64,000 nucleotides of DNA, taken from Bacillota bacterium. Its GTDB lineage: Bacteria; Bacillota; Clostridia; Lachnospirales; Lachnospiraceae. Both the position numbers and the translations under genes were made by a program. The DNA lies in NCBI GenBank assembly GCA_023407575.1, contig JAEYLX010000069.1, positions 210,289-274,288 of the forward strand, written 5' to 3'. The notes under the pieces were generated by a model. It ran no database searches, had not been told where the DNA came from, and worked only from the letters and a program-made list of their open reading frames with translations. This document shows, piece by piece, positions 42,992 through 51,417 of the stretch. Each line of letters opens with the position of its first letter. Position 1 is the stretch's first letter.

Positions 42992-43984
42992 TTATGTATT
43001 GAGATTAACTGTATTCTTCCATTTATTATACCAAAAAATATATCGTTTTAATTGTTCTTTAAAAAAGCCGTTATCTAAACCATCCCAGGAATTATTAATA
43101 TTTGTTGCATCTATTAATAGTCCGATAAACCATAATTGCCTTAATGCTGCAAAAGCAGGAATGGCATTAATTTCAGCTTTTAAAAGTATGCGAACCTCAT
43201 TATAACCCCTCAAATAATCTTTCCATTCTTCTGAATTAATAAACTCTTCATTTACAGAGGTCTCATCCCATAAATAGACGCATAAATCGTAAGCTCTATA
43301 GCCGATGCCCATACAATCAAAATCAAAAATTTGAGGTATACTATCATAGGAATATACATTCCCGCTATGCATATCTCCATGGCAATAGCCATAGTAGGGT
43401 GCAGTATCCGGAATTTGACTTTTAAGGTAGTTCCACATCTGCGTTGAACTTTCTACTATAAAATGTGTATCCAATTCATTCATAGAGCTAGTTTCAAGGA
43501 TACTTTTAATTGGTTGTCTGATCAACTGTTCCTGTGATATGGGTTGGCGGCTAATCTTTAACATAATATCGTCGGATGCTTTATGAATTTCAGCAGCAAG
43601 TTTTCCCATATTATAGGTAGAAACAATCTTGTCATTCTTTACTTCGTCAAAAAGAATCGCATACCGTTTTCCCTCAGGAGCATTAAATTCCCTAATATAT
43701 GTTTCATCCGTCTGTTTAATTGGTATACAGGTATTAATACCTCTTGCTCTTAACTGTAGAATTACGCTTAGTTCTTCCTCATAATCCTTTTTAGTAAAAC
43801 GTATTGCATGTGATATTCTTAAAAAATACTTACTGGTAGCTTCTTGTAGTAAGTACACATCATTCAAACCACTGCTCCATAAACGGCATTGTAATGCATT
43901 TATTCCATAGTGTAAATTGACTTCTTTAAGTAATGCATTCGGCGATAGTATTGATGATAGGGTTGGAAAAGATTTTGAATCCAT
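42992..43984 (-). CDS. Aminoglycoside/choline/homoserine kinase-like phosphotransferase (APH fold)
   Basis: A 330-residue soluble protein with the APH/choline-kinase fold. The catalytic loop is Tyr-Cys-His-Gly-Asp-Met-His-Ser-Gly-Asn-Val (Brenner motif) and the metal-binding Asp is in Gln-Ile-Phe-Asp-Phe-Asp-Cys-Met-Gly. The nucleotide-binding Lys is not as clear as in resistance enzymes. Members phosphorylate small alcohols such as homoserine, choline or sugars; the substrate is not readable here and a resistance role is unsupported. RBS AAAGGAG on the minus strand. Confidence 0.85.
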   Translation of the reverse strand: MDSKSFPTLSSILSPNALLKEVNLHYGINALQCRLWSSGLNDVYLLQEATSKYFLRISHAIRFTKKDYEEELSVILQLRARGINTCIPIKQTDETYIREFNAPEGKRYAILFDEVKNDKIVSTYNMGKLAAEIHKASDDIMLKISRQPISQEQLIRQPIKSILETSSMNELDTHFIVESSTQMWNYLKSQIPDTAPYYGYCHGDMHSGNVYSYDSIPQIFDFDCMGIGYRAYDLCVYLWDETSVNEEFINSEEWKDYLRGYNEVRILLKAEINAIPAFAALRQLWFIGLLIDATNINNSWDGLDNGFFKEQLKRYIFWYNKWKNTVNLNT

Positions 43985-44069
43985 TTTTAACTCCTTTTTT
44001 TTGATATCTCAATTGTAAATCAGTGACTTTATGATGTCATTCTCGAAAATAGTTAAATTTATTAATAAG

Positions 44070-44109
44070 AAATCCACAATATTGAAAAGATATCAATACT
44101 GTGGATTTT
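44070..44109 (-). terminator. Terminator after the small HTH gene
   Basis: AAATCCACA pairs with TGTGGATTT, with additional pairing of ATATTGA inside. It lies just after the stop of the minus-strand gene at 44114. Confidence 0.7.
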
Positions 44110-44113
44110 CTAA

Positions 44114-44389
44114 CTACATGATGGAATTCATTTTACTAATTATACGATAAATACTTTTCTCTGAAAGAAAAAATTTCTTTGATAACTCATAAATACTAAG
44201 TCCTTTTTGGTGTAATTCATAAATGGCCCGATCTCTCTTGTTTAATTCCTGACGATAACCATTTTTTACACCCCAAACCATTTTATTTTCATACTTAACA
44301 GGAATATATAAGCATTCTCCACTTACATACTTGTGAAGCTCCTTTATTAGTTCTGCAGGTAATACTTCTTCTGCTCTTTTATAACTCAT
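44114..44389 (-). CDS. Small helix-turn-helix protein (CD3324/Mor-like)
   Basis: A 91-residue protein with a C-terminal helix-turn-helix (Gly-Leu-Ser-Ile-Tyr-Glu-Leu-Ser-Lys-Lys-Phe-Phe-Leu-Ser-Glu-Lys-Ser-Ile-Tyr-Arg). The N-terminal half (Ala-Glu-Glu-Val-Leu-Pro-Ala-Glu-Leu-Ile, Leu-Tyr-Ile-Pro-Val) is typical of the small CD3324-type proteins common in Clostridia. ATG 44389 follows AAAGGAGAG; a TTG upstream overlaps that RBS. It probably binds DNA; targets are unknown. Confidence 0.75.
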   Translation of the reverse strand: MSYKRAEEVLPAELIKELHKYVSGECLYIPVKYENKMVWGVKNGYRQELNKRDRAIYELHQKGLSIYELSKKFFLSEKSIYRIISKMNSIM

Positions 44390-44869
44390 TTTCTCTCCTT
44401 TCAATCCTTAAGGCTTATTCGGATGAGAAAAAACTAAGCAGAGATTTTTTTATAAAAAGTCGCAGATACACTATTAAAGGCAAGCCCTTCTTCTAATATA
44501 ATTTTTCATTTTGCTTTGTAACTCCCTTCGCATTTCAGATGGTAAATAATGTACAATTAATTATATCGTATTTATTAATAAAGACAAGAATAAATTACAA
44601 GACAATGATCAAGTATAAGCTTATAATTACTATTAAATATATTATCTGTGCTATCTAACAAGTATTGTGGTTACTAGTATCTATAATGCAAAATTCAAAT
44701 TTATAAAAAAATGGAAGTAATGGCAACAACAATTAAGAAAAACAATTTGCAAAAGATTGACATAGATCATAAAATATATTAAGATATAAATGCGTTTAAA
44801 ACCGGATATTATGAATAGGCAATGCGGGACGAATTCCTAAGCAACCTATTATAATCACAATTACCTAAC
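44390..44869 (+). promoter_or_regulatory. Gene-free region with the ssrA promoter
   Basis: 480 AT-rich bases without a gene. Near its end is TTGACA (44757-44762) with a 17-base spacer and TAAGAT (44780-44785). This is a good promoter that would give a tmRNA precursor with a 5' leader of about 78 bases. I see nothing else. Confidence 0.65.
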
Positions 44870-45229
44870 GGGGTTGTACTGGTTTCGACGGGGGTTTAGA
44901 AATTGTGGAAGCCATTCGCAGACTAGGACTGCGTCATCAACTTAGAATTAAAATTAAACGCAGACGAAAATTTAGCGTACGCTGCCTAGTGGCAGCTGTC
45001 GACCTTAAACAACTCGCGGTTTAAGAACTCGGCATCAAATTAGCGAGGCCCTCCCTTACCAAAGCTTTGAGGTGATGGAAGATTCATGAAGCTACCAAAA
45101 CTAAGAGCCTGTCTGTCGGCGCTTAGCGGAGGGAACAGCGAACTTCGGGTTCGCATAAAAGACTGACTGTAATGGGAGAAACTGCAATGGATGGGCTTTC
45201 GGACAGGGGTTCAACTCCCCTCAGCTCCA
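44870..45229 (+). ncRNA. ssrA: tmRNA (10Sa RNA)
   Basis: The 5' end GGGGTTG pairs with CAGCTCC at 45222-45228 (acceptor stem with G-U pairs), and the T-loop arm lies in GGACAGGGGTTCAACTCCCC. The 5' domain contains CTGGTTTCGACGGGGG, conserved in tmRNAs. The resume codon GCA is at 44960, and the tag reads Ala-Asp-Glu-Asn-Leu-Ala-Tyr-Ala-Ala before TAG (44987-44989). Pseudoknot regions follow. The 3' CCA is not encoded (the sequence runs on as ATAAAA). It works with SmpB (encoded at 30295) to free stalled ribosomes. Confidence 0.97.
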
Positions 45230-45238
45230 TAAAAAATC

Positions 45239-45269
45239 ACCGCCAAATCTAAGGGATTGGCGGTTTTTT
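45239..45269 (+). terminator. Terminator of ssrA
   Basis: ACCGCCA pairs with TGGCGGT, followed by TTTTTT. Confidence 0.9.
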
Positions 45270-45403
45270 ATTGCCCTAGGTTGACGAATCGGTTGACATT
45301 GAGTTTTATACAAGTCATTCCTACAATTTGTTTTGCGGAAGTATTCGAAGATGAACAGAAATTAATTAATACATACGGCTAGACTGGTATGGCCTCAAAT
45401 GGC

Positions 45404-45583
45404 TTATATAGACAATAACATCACGATAATGAGAAATGCAATAACGCCAATAGAAACCAGTTTTTCAATTTTACTGACAGGCTCTTGTTGTGGTATAGGA
45501 TAACAGCAATTTTCACAACAGCCATTCTTTACCCGAAGAAATTGTTTGCAAAAAGGACAGCGTGGACGATTAGCTGCGGACAT
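45404..45583 (-). CDS. Small zinc-ribbon membrane protein, copy A
   Basis: A 59-residue protein with Cys-Pro-Phe-Cys and Cys-Cys-Glu-Asn-Cys-Cys-Tyr-Pro, followed by one C-terminal helix (about 43-59). AAGGAGG lies 7 bases before the ATG. It is a clear paralogue of the adjacent gene at 45617 (shared Arg-Cys-Pro-Phe-Cys, Lys-Asn-Gly-Cys-Cys and Asn-Cys-Cys-Tyr-Pro). Function unknown. Confidence 0.7.
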   Translation of the reverse strand: MSAANRPRCPFCKQFLRVKNGCCENCCYPIPQQEPVSKIEKLVSIGVIAFLIIVMLLSI

Positions 45584-45616
45584 AAGAATACCTCCTTAGT
45601 AAAATTAAATATAGAT

Positions 45617-45847
45617 TTAATGATGCAACCGCCCGAGCACAGGATCAAATAGCTCAAAATATATAACCATAATTATAATACCTATTATAGCAATAATAAT
45701 TACGGCATAATACACCTTAAGATAGGGTTCATAAGGATTTGGTGGCATAGGATAGCAGCAATTGGAGCAACATCCGTTTTTAATCCGTAAAGGCTGACCG
45801 CAAAATGGGCAACGTCTATTCATATTTCGAGCTAGATTGCTAATAAT
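45617..45847 (-). CDS. Small zinc-ribbon membrane protein, copy B, unusual start
   Basis: The ATG at 45823 gives 68 residues with Cys-Pro-Phe-Cys-Gly, Cys-Cys-Ser-Asn-Cys-Cys-Tyr-Pro and one C-terminal helix, but its AAGGAGGT lies about 27 bases upstream. Two in-frame ATT codons (45847-45842) are 4 and 7 bases after that Shine-Dalgarno, where the paralogue has its ATG, so an ATT start (75-76 residues) is possible. The coordinates include this extension. Gene tandem with copy A, same strand. Confidence 0.6.
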   Translation of the reverse strand: MISNLARNMNRRCPFCGQPLRIKNGCCSNCCYPMPPNPYEPYLKVYYAVIIIAIIGIIIMVIYFELFDPVLGRLHH

Positions 45848-46103
45848 AGCACCTCCTTAGTAAATGTAAAGTAAGTATAGTATAAATTGGTAGATTATTC
45901 AAGTTGATAAGCAGCGGAAAGGATTAGAAGAGGGTAGCAAAAATATGCCGTACTTATGTAATGCAAGGTGGATTAACTTGATTATAGAGGTAGGAGTGAC
46001 AGGCAAACCGCTCCTGGGACCTTGATAATTGAATATTGATAGTTGGTGATTAGTGGTATATACTGCAAATATGAAATTCTAATACGAAGGAGAAGCATAT
46101 AGA

Positions 46104-46301
46104 ATGTATACATATAAAGTTGTAAATGTAATGCCAGAATGGAGCGGTTTTACACGTATACCTGCAGATATTGAAAAATACATAAATTTCTATGCGGATC
46201 AGGGATGGAAGCTTTCTCAAGTTGTTCCAAATATGGATTATGGGTATAATGCAGGACCTAACGCAGGTCATAGCTTGATATTTGAAAGAGAAGTACAATA
46301 A
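46104..46301 (+). CDS. Small DUF4177-like protein
   Basis: A 65-residue protein beginning Met-Tyr-Thr-Tyr-Lys-Val-Val and containing Asp-Gln-Gly-Trp-Lys-Leu-Ser-Gln-Val-Val, as in the DUF4177 family of small proteins. RBS GAAGGAGAAG. It is flanked by a 17-base inverted repeat (46031-46047 and 46325-46341). Function unknown. Confidence 0.65.
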   Translation: MYTYKVVNVMPEWSGFTRIPADIEKYINFYADQGWKLSQVVPNMDYGYNAGPNAGHSLIFEREVQ

Positions 46302-46322
46302 ATAAACTATCAATGAACCTTG

Positions 46323-46356
46323 CTACCAACTATCAATATTCGGTTGGTAGTTTTTT
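46323..46356 (+). terminator. Terminator after the DUF4177-like gene
   Basis: CTACCAAC pairs with GTTGGTAG, followed by TTTTTT. Its 5' arm and loop are part of the 17-base inverted repeat. Confidence 0.85.
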
Positions 46357-46381
46357 ATTATAGAATGGAGGAGAGTAAGAT

Positions 46382-46420
46382 ATGACAACAAAAATTTCCT
46401 GTAAATGGTTAAATAGTTAA
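46382..46420 (+). pseudogene. Short ORF remnant with a strong ribosome binding site
   Basis: GGAGGAGAG and an ATG begin a 12-codon ORF that ends in TAG... frame stop TAA within 40 bases. It could be a decayed gene start in the insertion-remnant region; the product is too short to assign. Confidence 0.25.
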
Positions 46421-46654
46421 AATAATGATAGCGAATAATTATAATAAATGATATGCTTATTCTATTGGAGCATACCATTTATTGCATTTATTATTTATAT
46501 AGATATAACCAATAAAGTGAAGTAAAATGAAACAGAATATTATTGTCATCGGGGGTAATATTAGATGACATGACGATACGATATTAAAAATAGCTAGGGT
46601 TTTAGTAAGTGAATATAGATTAAACAAGAAGTAGAAGAAGTGCTGAACAGTGGA

Positions 46655-46698
46655 CCCCACAGCTCCATTTCAAAAGTCTTGAGTTATCAAGGCTTTTT
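46655..46698 (+). repeat. Partial duplicate of the tmRNA 3' end plus terminator (possible att remnant)
   Basis: CCCCACAGCTCCAT (46655-46668) matches the tmRNA 3' end CCCCTCAGCTCCAT (45217-45230) at 13 of 14 bases. A terminator-like hairpin (AAGTCTTGA with TCAAGGCTT, then T-run) follows, as after ssrA. The 1.4 kb between the copies holds the small-gene cluster. Confidence 0.55.
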
Positions 46699-46832
46699 AT
46701 TTTGTGCTGCATGTAATCATCGATTTATTTAAACAAGGATAAGGATATATTATTCTAAACCGATAGAACTATTAAACACGAGAAGAAAGAATACTTGAGG
46801 AAAAAATAAAATTATCTATGTGAGGGGATACT

Positions 46833-46955
46833 ATGTTGGATACAAGTGAAAATATTGATGCTACAATCCAGGAATTGCACGAAGCTTTTTCTGAAATTGA
46901 TACATCAGGTATAGAATATGAGAATATTGATTTATCATATTTAGACGAAGAATAA
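46833..46955 (+). CDS. 40-residue acidic peptide of unknown function
   Basis: A short ORF with GTGAGGGG 7 bases before its ATG. The 40 residues are very acidic and almost without Lys/Arg (Met-Leu-Asp-Thr-Ser-Glu-Asn-Ile-Asp at the start, Leu-Asp-Glu-Glu at the end). It lies 111 bases upstream of the acyltransferase-like gene in the same direction, with a small hairpin between. No family recognised; it could be a peptide substrate, partner or chance ORF. Confidence 0.4.
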   Translation: MLDTSENIDATIQELHEAFSEIDTSGIEYENIDLSYLDEE

Positions 46956-47066
46956 GCGGCCAATATCACTCGTAGGTCTGAACCTTAAAAGGGTGATTGC
47001 CAAGGAAAATCAATTTATACGAAGGTTATACTGTTTTGGATTTTATTAATAAATTGGAGGTTTTGT

Positions 47067-47945
47067 ATGACAATAGAAGCTCTTTGTAAAGCAATAAACT
47101 TGCAACCTGATATCACCAATGAAGTAGTATCATTTTATAGCAATTCTGATTTTAAATTAATCCTTAATCAATTAAAGGAGCTTGCGGATCGAGATTCAGT
47201 TGATAGCGCTGCAATATTACAGTTTTACGGAGTATTTTCACCGGATGAGAGGCAAATTAAAATGCTGACCTACATGTTACATAGAGCCTTAGAAGCTTAT
47301 GATAAATACAAGCAGCTGGGAATTTCGGAAAATATCTATATGGCTACCATGAAATGCTTTACCCGTTTTATTGATGAAAGCTATGTGAAAAATGGTGCTT
47401 ATATATTTGACAGGGGCTGGTGGACTGTAAGGCAGATTTCTGTTAAATTATTTAGAATTGGTGAGCTGGAATATGAATTAATAAACTGGAACAATGAGCC
47501 AGCAATTAGTATGCATATTCCGTCTGATTCGGATTTATCCAGTGCGAAATGTGCTGAATCATTAAAATTAGCGAGAGACTTTATGGCAAAGTATTTTCCG
47601 GACTTTTCAAACTCAAAATATATATGTGATTCCTGGCTTTTATCTCCCGCTTTAAACGAACTATTACCGAATACATCCAACATTATAGGTTTTCAGAAGA
47701 TGTTTAAAATAATTGAAACCAAGCCGGATTTAATGGGGTTTGTTGAATGGGTATTCAAAAAAGATACATCTGAAATCGTAAGAACTGAGCCGGATGAAAT
47801 GGGAATAACAAAAATGGTATATCAAAAGAAAGATATAAATTTTGATGAAATGCCAGAGGATACTTCTTTGCAGAAAAAGATGAAAGTATATCTAAAGGCT
47901 GGTGGCAATATCGGAGAGGCACTAGGAATTCTTAAAACTGATTAA
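47067..47945 (+). CDS. Acyltransferase-domain protein (NAT_N/GNAT_C-like)
   Basis: A 292-residue soluble protein. The N-terminal half is helical (about 1-115). The C-terminal half begins near Phe-Asp-Arg-Gly-Trp-Trp-Thr-Val-Arg-Gln-Ile-Ser-Val-Lys-Leu-Phe-Arg-Ile-Gly-Glu-Leu-Glu-Tyr-Glu and continues with Ser-Met-His-Ile-Pro-Ser-Asp-Ser-Asp-Leu and Cys-Asp-Ser-Trp-Leu-Leu-Ser-Pro. This matches the two-domain NAT_N plus GNAT_C acyltransferase-like family that I know from Lachnospiraceae. Substrate unknown. RBS GGAGG; a terminator follows. Confidence 0.65.
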   Translation: MTIEALCKAINLQPDITNEVVSFYSNSDFKLILNQLKELADRDSVDSAAILQFYGVFSPDERQIKMLTYMLHRALEAYDKYKQLGISENIYMATMKCFTRFIDESYVKNGAYIFDRGWWTVRQISVKLFRIGELEYELINWNNEPAISMHIPSDSDLSSAKCAESLKLARDFMAKYFPDFSNSKYICDSWLLSPALNELLPNTSNIIGFQKMFKIIETKPDLMGFVEWVFKKDTSEIVRTEPDEMGITKMVYQKKDINFDEMPEDTSLQKKMKVYLKAGGNIGEALGILKTD

Positions 47946-47993
47946 TTGTTTATGTAACTAATTAATAGTATAATACAACTCATTAAGATACAC

Positions 47994-48025
47994 ATGGGAC
48001 CTTAGAAATAGGGTTCCATTTTTTT
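47994..48025 (+). terminator. Terminator after the acyltransferase-like gene
   Basis: ATGGGACC pairs with GGTTCCAT (one G-U), followed by seven T. Confidence 0.85.
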
Positions 48026-48118
48026 GATGTTGTATGCTGCGTTAAATTATAGTTATATTTCTTGATACATAATTTGCATGTTATGCATATAATGTACAAA
48101 TAATAAGGTGGGGTTACT

Positions 48119-49390
48119 ATGACTGCTTATACAGTTCAGCCGGGTGACACGATAGATACAATTGCTGAGAGATTTAATGTTCCAAGAATGCGATTACTGC
48201 AGCAAAATATAATTCAACCAAATAATGATTTAATTGTTGGACAAAATCTTATCATAACCCATCCAGAAAGAGTTTATTACATAGAGGAAGGTGATACACT
48301 TCAAAGCATAGCCAAAGAATTTGGTGTACCAGAAAAACAATTATTACATAATAATCCGCAGCTTACGGAGAGGGATTACTTTTATATAGGGGAAGAGATT
48401 ATTGTAAGTTACTTGAAGACTGAGAAAATTGAAGTAAATGGATATGCATTTTCTTATATTGATGTGGATACCTTAAAAATCACGTTACCCTATTTGACTT
48501 ACTTAACAATTCCAGGATACCAAATAACCATCACAGGAGATATCATTGCTCCAAGTGATAAGGTTGTTGTCGATGCTGCCAGAGCTTATGGGGTGGCACC
48601 ACTAATGATGTGTTCAACTTTAAATATACAAGGTCAGGGAAACTATGAAATAATTCATACTATTGTCAATGATACTACTGCTCGAAAGAATTATATTACC
48701 AATGTCTTACAGACAGTAAGAGGGAATAATTTGGCGGGTGTAAATTTTGGATGTACCTTTATATTAAAGGAAGATTTACAAAATTATATCCTTCTAATGG
48801 CAGAAATAAAGGTTCTTTTACAAAAAGAAGGATATATTGTAATCATTACGTGTGATCCGATCACCTATGGTTTTAATGAGAATGGCAAGAATGATACAAC
48901 TTACTTTTATCAGGTAGGACAGATAGCAGATAGGGTAATTCTTATTTCCTATCAATGGACACACACTCATTTGTCGTTGATCGCTCAAACAACAATTCCA
49001 TTTCTAGAAAAATATGTGCAATATACAATAACTCAAATACCATCGGAGAAAATCCTTATTGGTATTACAAGGGTTGTTTATGATTGGGAGTTACCCTATG
49101 TGGAAGATGAGTCAAAGGTAAATTCACTTACGAACTCCGCTGCATTAGCTTTAGCGTATGAAATGGGGGTAGATATTTGGTTTGACGAAGAAACACAAAC
49201 ACCTTACTTTTACTATAAATCCAATGAAATAGAGCATTTTGTTTGGTTTAAAGATGCAAAGACAATAATAAGCATTTTTAATTTAGTAAAGAGATATCAC
49301 CTATGTGGTGTTAGCATTTGGAGCATTATGGACTATGAGCCGCAAATATGGAGTATAATTAACGCTACATTTGATGTAATTAAGGTATGA
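48119..49390 (+). CDS. LysM-LysM-GH18 protein (SleL/YaaH-like), probably catalytically inactive
   Basis: A 423-residue protein without a signal peptide: two LysM domains (about 2-47 and 50-95, each with a Gly-Asp-Thr core) and a GH18-type barrel (about 105-423, ending Cys-Gly-Val-Ser-Ile-Trp-Ser). This is the layout of the spore enzymes SleL/YaaH. At the place of the catalytic Asp-x-x-Asp-x-Asp-x-Glu strand the sequence reads Gly-Val-Asn-Phe-Gly-Cys-Thr-Phe-Ile, so the expected Asp-Phe-Glu is replaced and the proton-donor Glu is a Thr. It may bind spore peptidoglycan without cutting it. RBS AAGGTGGGG. Confidence 0.82.
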   Translation: MTAYTVQPGDTIDTIAERFNVPRMRLLQQNIIQPNNDLIVGQNLIITHPERVYYIEEGDTLQSIAKEFGVPEKQLLHNNPQLTERDYFYIGEEIIVSYLKTEKIEVNGYAFSYIDVDTLKITLPYLTYLTIPGYQITITGDIIAPSDKVVVDAARAYGVAPLMMCSTLNIQGQGNYEIIHTIVNDTTARKNYITNVLQTVRGNNLAGVNFGCTFILKEDLQNYILLMAEIKVLLQKEGYIVIITCDPITYGFNENGKNDTTYFYQVGQIADRVILISYQWTHTHLSLIAQTTIPFLEKYVQYTITQIPSEKILIGITRVVYDWELPYVEDESKVNSLTNSAALALAYEMGVDIWFDEETQTPYFYYKSNEIEHFVWFKDAKTIISIFNLVKRYHLCGVSIWSIMDYEPQIWSIINATFDVIKV

Positions 49391-49529
49391 AATAAGTATT
49401 GGATTACCAAGTAATGAAGAAGGTGATGTGATACCTTTAATAGAGGATATGTTTTTATGTTTTGAAGAAATGTTAAATATTTCCCCTTAACTATCATATA
49501 TTTATAACAACGTGCAATTTGAGGATAGT

Positions 49530-50825
49530 ATGGAGATATATATAGTTCAACAAGGAGATAATATATATTCTATTGCAGAAAAAAACGGGGTTACTGTTGA
49601 TAAATTAGTACAGGACAATGGGTTGGTTTATCCATATAACCTGGTGGTAGGTCAGGCGTTAGTAATTGCGATTCCTAAGCAAACCCATACGGTACAGCAG
49701 GGAGATACTTTGCTAGGTATTGCAGGGGCTTATCAGGTTTCTGTTATGCAATTATTGAGAAATAATCCTTTTCTCTTTGAACGGATATATATATATCCGG
49801 GAGAAACCATAGTAATTAGCTATAATACCAGAGGGAGCATTACTACGAATGGATTTGCCTATCCATTTATCAAAGAAGATGCACTTCTCAAAATATTACC
49901 TAATTTGACCTATATATCGATACTAAACTATACGGCTACAGAAACGGGAGATATTATTTCCGCACAAGATGATTCGGAGATTATAAAAAAATCAAAAGAA
50001 TATAGTGTAATTCCTTTGATGGTGCTTACAACTCAATCACTCCAGGGGAAACCAAATTATGTAGTAGCATCAAGTATTTTGCTAAATGAAGCATATCAGG
50101 AGAAGCATATTGATAATGCTATTAAGCTAATGAAGGAAAAGGGATATTACGGAGTTAATTTTATCTTCAATTATTTAAATGAAGAGAATCAATCTCTATA
50201 TTTAAGTTTTACAGAGAAAATATATAAGCGTACACAGAAGGAAGGCTTACTATTCTTCATGACCATTAATTACGATATTGAACAAGTTAATAATGAAGTC
50301 ATCTTTGAAAAAGTGAATTATGAAGAATTTAGTAAGTATGCTGATGGTTTAATATTTTTGCAATTTGTATGGGGTACAAATTATGGACCTCCTGAACCAG
50401 TTTGTAATATGTATCATATAGAAAAATTAGTGGATTATCTAATTGAATCCCATGTTCCAAAGCAAAAAATAATATTGGGAAAGCCAATTATTGGATATGA
50501 ATGGGAATTACCATATATTCCTGAAGTAACAAGTGCTAATTCACTTACACTTTATTCAGTATATAATCTAGCTTATGAAAATGATTCGGTCATAAATTTT
50601 GACGAAGTATCTCAAACACCCTATTTTTACTATACTAAGCAAATAGAAGAAAAAACAACGGAATATGTGGTTTGGTTTATAGATGCAAGATCAATTAATG
50701 CATTAGATACCCTGATTGCAGATCTTGGCCTATATGGAGGAGCAATTTGGAATATGATGATTTATTACCCGCAATTATGGATCATAATATATTCTCAATA
50801 TGATATAATTAAATTTGAAATTTAA
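49530..50825 (+). CDS. LysM-LysM-GH18 paralogue, probably catalytically inactive
   Basis: A 431-residue paralogue of the preceding gene with the same two LysM domains and GH18 barrel. The catalytic strand reads Gly-Val-Asn-Phe-Ile-Phe-Asn-Tyr-Leu: the donor Glu is Asn and the preceding Asp is Ile. ATG 49530 aligns with the paralogue's start and follows GAGGA; an in-frame GTG at 49512 is less likely. The two genes are 139 bases apart and may share a late-sporulation promoter that I could not define. Confidence 0.82.
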   Translation: MEIYIVQQGDNIYSIAEKNGVTVDKLVQDNGLVYPYNLVVGQALVIAIPKQTHTVQQGDTLLGIAGAYQVSVMQLLRNNPFLFERIYIYPGETIVISYNTRGSITTNGFAYPFIKEDALLKILPNLTYISILNYTATETGDIISAQDDSEIIKKSKEYSVIPLMVLTTQSLQGKPNYVVASSILLNEAYQEKHIDNAIKLMKEKGYYGVNFIFNYLNEENQSLYLSFTEKIYKRTQKEGLLFFMTINYDIEQVNNEVIFEKVNYEEFSKYADGLIFLQFVWGTNYGPPEPVCNMYHIEKLVDYLIESHVPKQKIILGKPIIGYEWELPYIPEVTSANSLTLYSVYNLAYENDSVINFDEVSQTPYFYYTKQIEEKTTEYVVWFIDARSINALDTLIADLGLYGGAIWNMMIYYPQLWIIIYSQYDIIKFEI

Positions 50826-50840
50826 GAGAGAGTAGCATAG

Positions 50841-50873
50841 GACTGTTGCATTGTTTTTGCAGCAGTCTTTTTT
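50841..50873 (+). terminator. Terminator after the second LysM-GH18 gene
   Basis: GACTGTTGCA pairs with TGCAGCAGTC (one G-U), followed by six T. Confidence 0.85.
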
Positions 50874-51083
50874 ATTTTATAGCAAAAAGTTACGTTGAAA
50901 AAACCGTATCTAATAATACGATGACAAAATATTAATAAAATTCATCGTATATTTTACATTGATGAAAATAGTAATTTAAAATACTATTACAATGAAAAAA
51001 CAAAAAGAAGAATGTAGATTAGGCAGTATAAATGAAATCTACTTTATCCAATAGGTGTGATAGCGAAGAAGGAGTGGTAAGAT

Positions 51084-51365
51084 ATGTCAAATTGTGAATA
51101 TTGTGATTATTATAAGAGTGTTAAAGCTTTTGACAACAGTGAAAAGAAAGAAGGGTGTTTCTGTTTATTTGTTGGAAGTAGTATTTCAAAAACTGATGCT
51201 ACAATAGAAACCGAATACCTTTGTAAGGATATGAAGTATGAGGATTATATAAATAAGAATAAAGCAAAAAATGATAAATTGTTCAAGGAGTATTCCTGGA
51301 AAATATTATATGAACAACAGCCAAAACTTCCAGTAGAGAAAACAGAGGTACCTTTAGCGGTATAA
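51084..51365 (+). CDS. Small cysteine-rich protein, start of the sensory hydrogenase cluster
   Basis: A 93-residue protein beginning Met-Ser-Asn-Cys-Glu-Tyr-Cys-Asp-Tyr-Tyr, with further cysteines in Gly-Cys-Phe-Cys and a Tyr-Leu-Cys, which suggests a metal site. The rest is charged. I do not recognise the family. RBS GAAGGAG. It lies 52 bases before the first hydrogenase-like gene in the same direction, so it is likely in the same operon. Confidence 0.6.
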   Translation: MSNCEYCDYYKSVKAFDNSEKKEGCFCLFVGSSISKTDATIETEYLCKDMKYEDYINKNKAKNDKLFKEYSWKILYEQQPKLPVEKTEVPLAV

Positions 51366-51417
51366 AGCAGGATTTAGCAGTTGAATTCCATTAAGTAGCA
51401 ATTAGGAAGTGATTGAA

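Noticed and set aside
42992..43984. Aminoglycoside resistance gene
   Set aside because: The APH fold is shared by many metabolic kinases; no resistance-specific motif or mobile context is present.
46050..46313. Minus-strand ORF over the DUF4177-like gene
   Set aside because: It is the shadow of the plus-strand gene, which has a proper RBS and a recognisable sequence.
50907..50915. Nine-base match to the putative guide of the dead TnpB, upstream of its own operon
   Set aside because: About 0.5 such matches are expected by chance in 64 kb on two strands, and the flanking bases are not T-rich as for typical TAMs; kept only as a lead.
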